From Algoriphagus aestuariicola (GTDB taxonomy: Bacteria > Bacteroidota > Bacteroidia > Cytophagales > Cyclobacteriaceae), in contig NZ_JAFKCW010000001.1 of NCBI RefSeq assembly GCF_017254835.1, positions 496,001-560,000 of the forward strand: 64,000 nt of DNA. Reading direction: 5' to 3'. The notes beneath the pieces were generated by a model that saw nothing but the letters and a program-made list of their open reading frames with translations, had not been told where the DNA came from and ran no database searches. This document shows, piece after piece, positions 63,776 to 64,000 of this stretch. Both the position numbers and the translations under genes were made by a program. Within the stretch, counting starts at the first letter, position 1, and every line of letters begins with the position of its first letter.

Positions 63776-64000
63776 TTTTCTATGGGTTTTCCGGCGTCCT
63801 TCCACGCGGTGATCCCTCCATCCAGCATGTGGACCCGCTTGAAGCCAGCCTTTTCAAGCAAATCAGCGGCCGATCTGCTTTTTTTGCCGGTTCTGCAGTA
63901 GATGAGGTAAGTGTTCTTTTTGTTCAAAGCTTCGATTTCGCCGGCGAAATTTTCACTGAGAAAGTTGATGTTCAAAGCGCCATCGAGATGCCCATCAGCG
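63772..64000 (-). CDS. Rhodanese-like domain protein, C-terminal part (5' end outside window)
   Basis: The last 75 codons of a single-domain rhodanese are visible, with GHLDGALNINF running in from the window edge, then YLIYCRTGKKSRSAADLLEKAG with the active-site Cys, and DGGITAWKDAGKP. Rhodanese domains carry sulfur on the Cys as a persulfide, or act in thiol transfer. The reading frame is open to base 64000, so the start is missing. The stop overlaps the aldehyde dehydrogenase start by 4 bases. Confidence 0.9.
   Translation of the reverse strand, partial: ADGHLDGALNINFLSENFAGEIEALNKKNTYLIYCRTGKKSRSAADLLEKAGFKRVHMLDGGITAWKDAGKPIEK

Noticed and set aside
1-64000. tRNA, rRNA, CRISPR arrays, transposases and integrases
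   Set aside because: No cloverleaf, long conserved rRNA segment, spaced direct repeats or recombinase-type proteins were found by reading both strands.

Overview
The window looks like chromosomal DNA from a marine or aquatic Bacteroidota of the Cytophagales type (Cyclobacteriaceae or Algoriphagus-like; inferred from gene content, no marker phylogeny possible here). Reasons: an Alternative Complex III operon fused to an aa3-type cytochrome oxidase operon, the long two-part form of IspG, many short lipoproteins, a TonB-dependent receptor with a carboxypeptidase-like N-terminus, LVIVD and YVTN propeller proteins, weak Shine-Dalgarno signals, and TAnnTTTG-like promoter boxes. No rRNA, tRNA, CRISPR array, transposase or integrase was seen.

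Bases 1-11025 (+ strand) form one respiratory block: the end of actC, then actD, actE (cytochrome c) and actF of Alternative Complex III, oxidase subunits II and I, heme A synthase, heme O synthase, two subunit III genes and subunit IV. After a strong terminator come the copper chaperone SCO1/SenC, a DUF420 membrane protein and a small membrane protein. Together these take electrons from quinol to oxygen and build the heme a and CuA centres. A very large membrane histidine kinase, a 1154-residue outer-membrane-type protein, an SDR oxidoreductase and IspG follow, up to 21068.

Bases 21100-41200 are a mosaic of short units: a broken FabZ-like gene with an in-frame stop, a sterol-desaturase-family membrane enzyme, two secreted amidohydrolases, propeller and beta-barrel surface proteins, a Rnk/GreA-like factor, a four-helix-bundle membrane protein, paired small lipoproteins, and a minus-strand cassette (30959-33895) that combines an Hcp-like secretion protein, a YVTN propeller and a DUF4157 (eCIS-core, HEAWH) protein with an unrelated C-terminal domain. 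This cassette is the best candidate for an uncharacterised delivery or toxin system. Then come a TlpA-like redoxin, YjbR, an orphan ABC ATPase, a GH20 hexosaminidase and an esterase.

Bases 41500-64000 hold SlyD, a methyltransferase, a YfhO-like membrane protein, Ffh, a mitochondrial-type sulfide:quinone reductase, two translationally linked surface proteins, a D-amino-acid-oxidase-type enzyme, a serine hydrolase whose 3' end is frameshifted at an A5 run, an SGNH hydrolase, a nucleoside/guanine deaminase, a LytS/LytR-type pair divergent from a TonB-dependent receptor, pyruvate dehydrogenase E1 beta, an aldehyde dehydrogenase and the end of a rhodanese gene.

Several spacers carry repeated short elements. 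The clearest is a hairpin family with a conserved TCGACT-CGCTC loop and stems that differ but still pair (three copies, two of them as an inverted pair).
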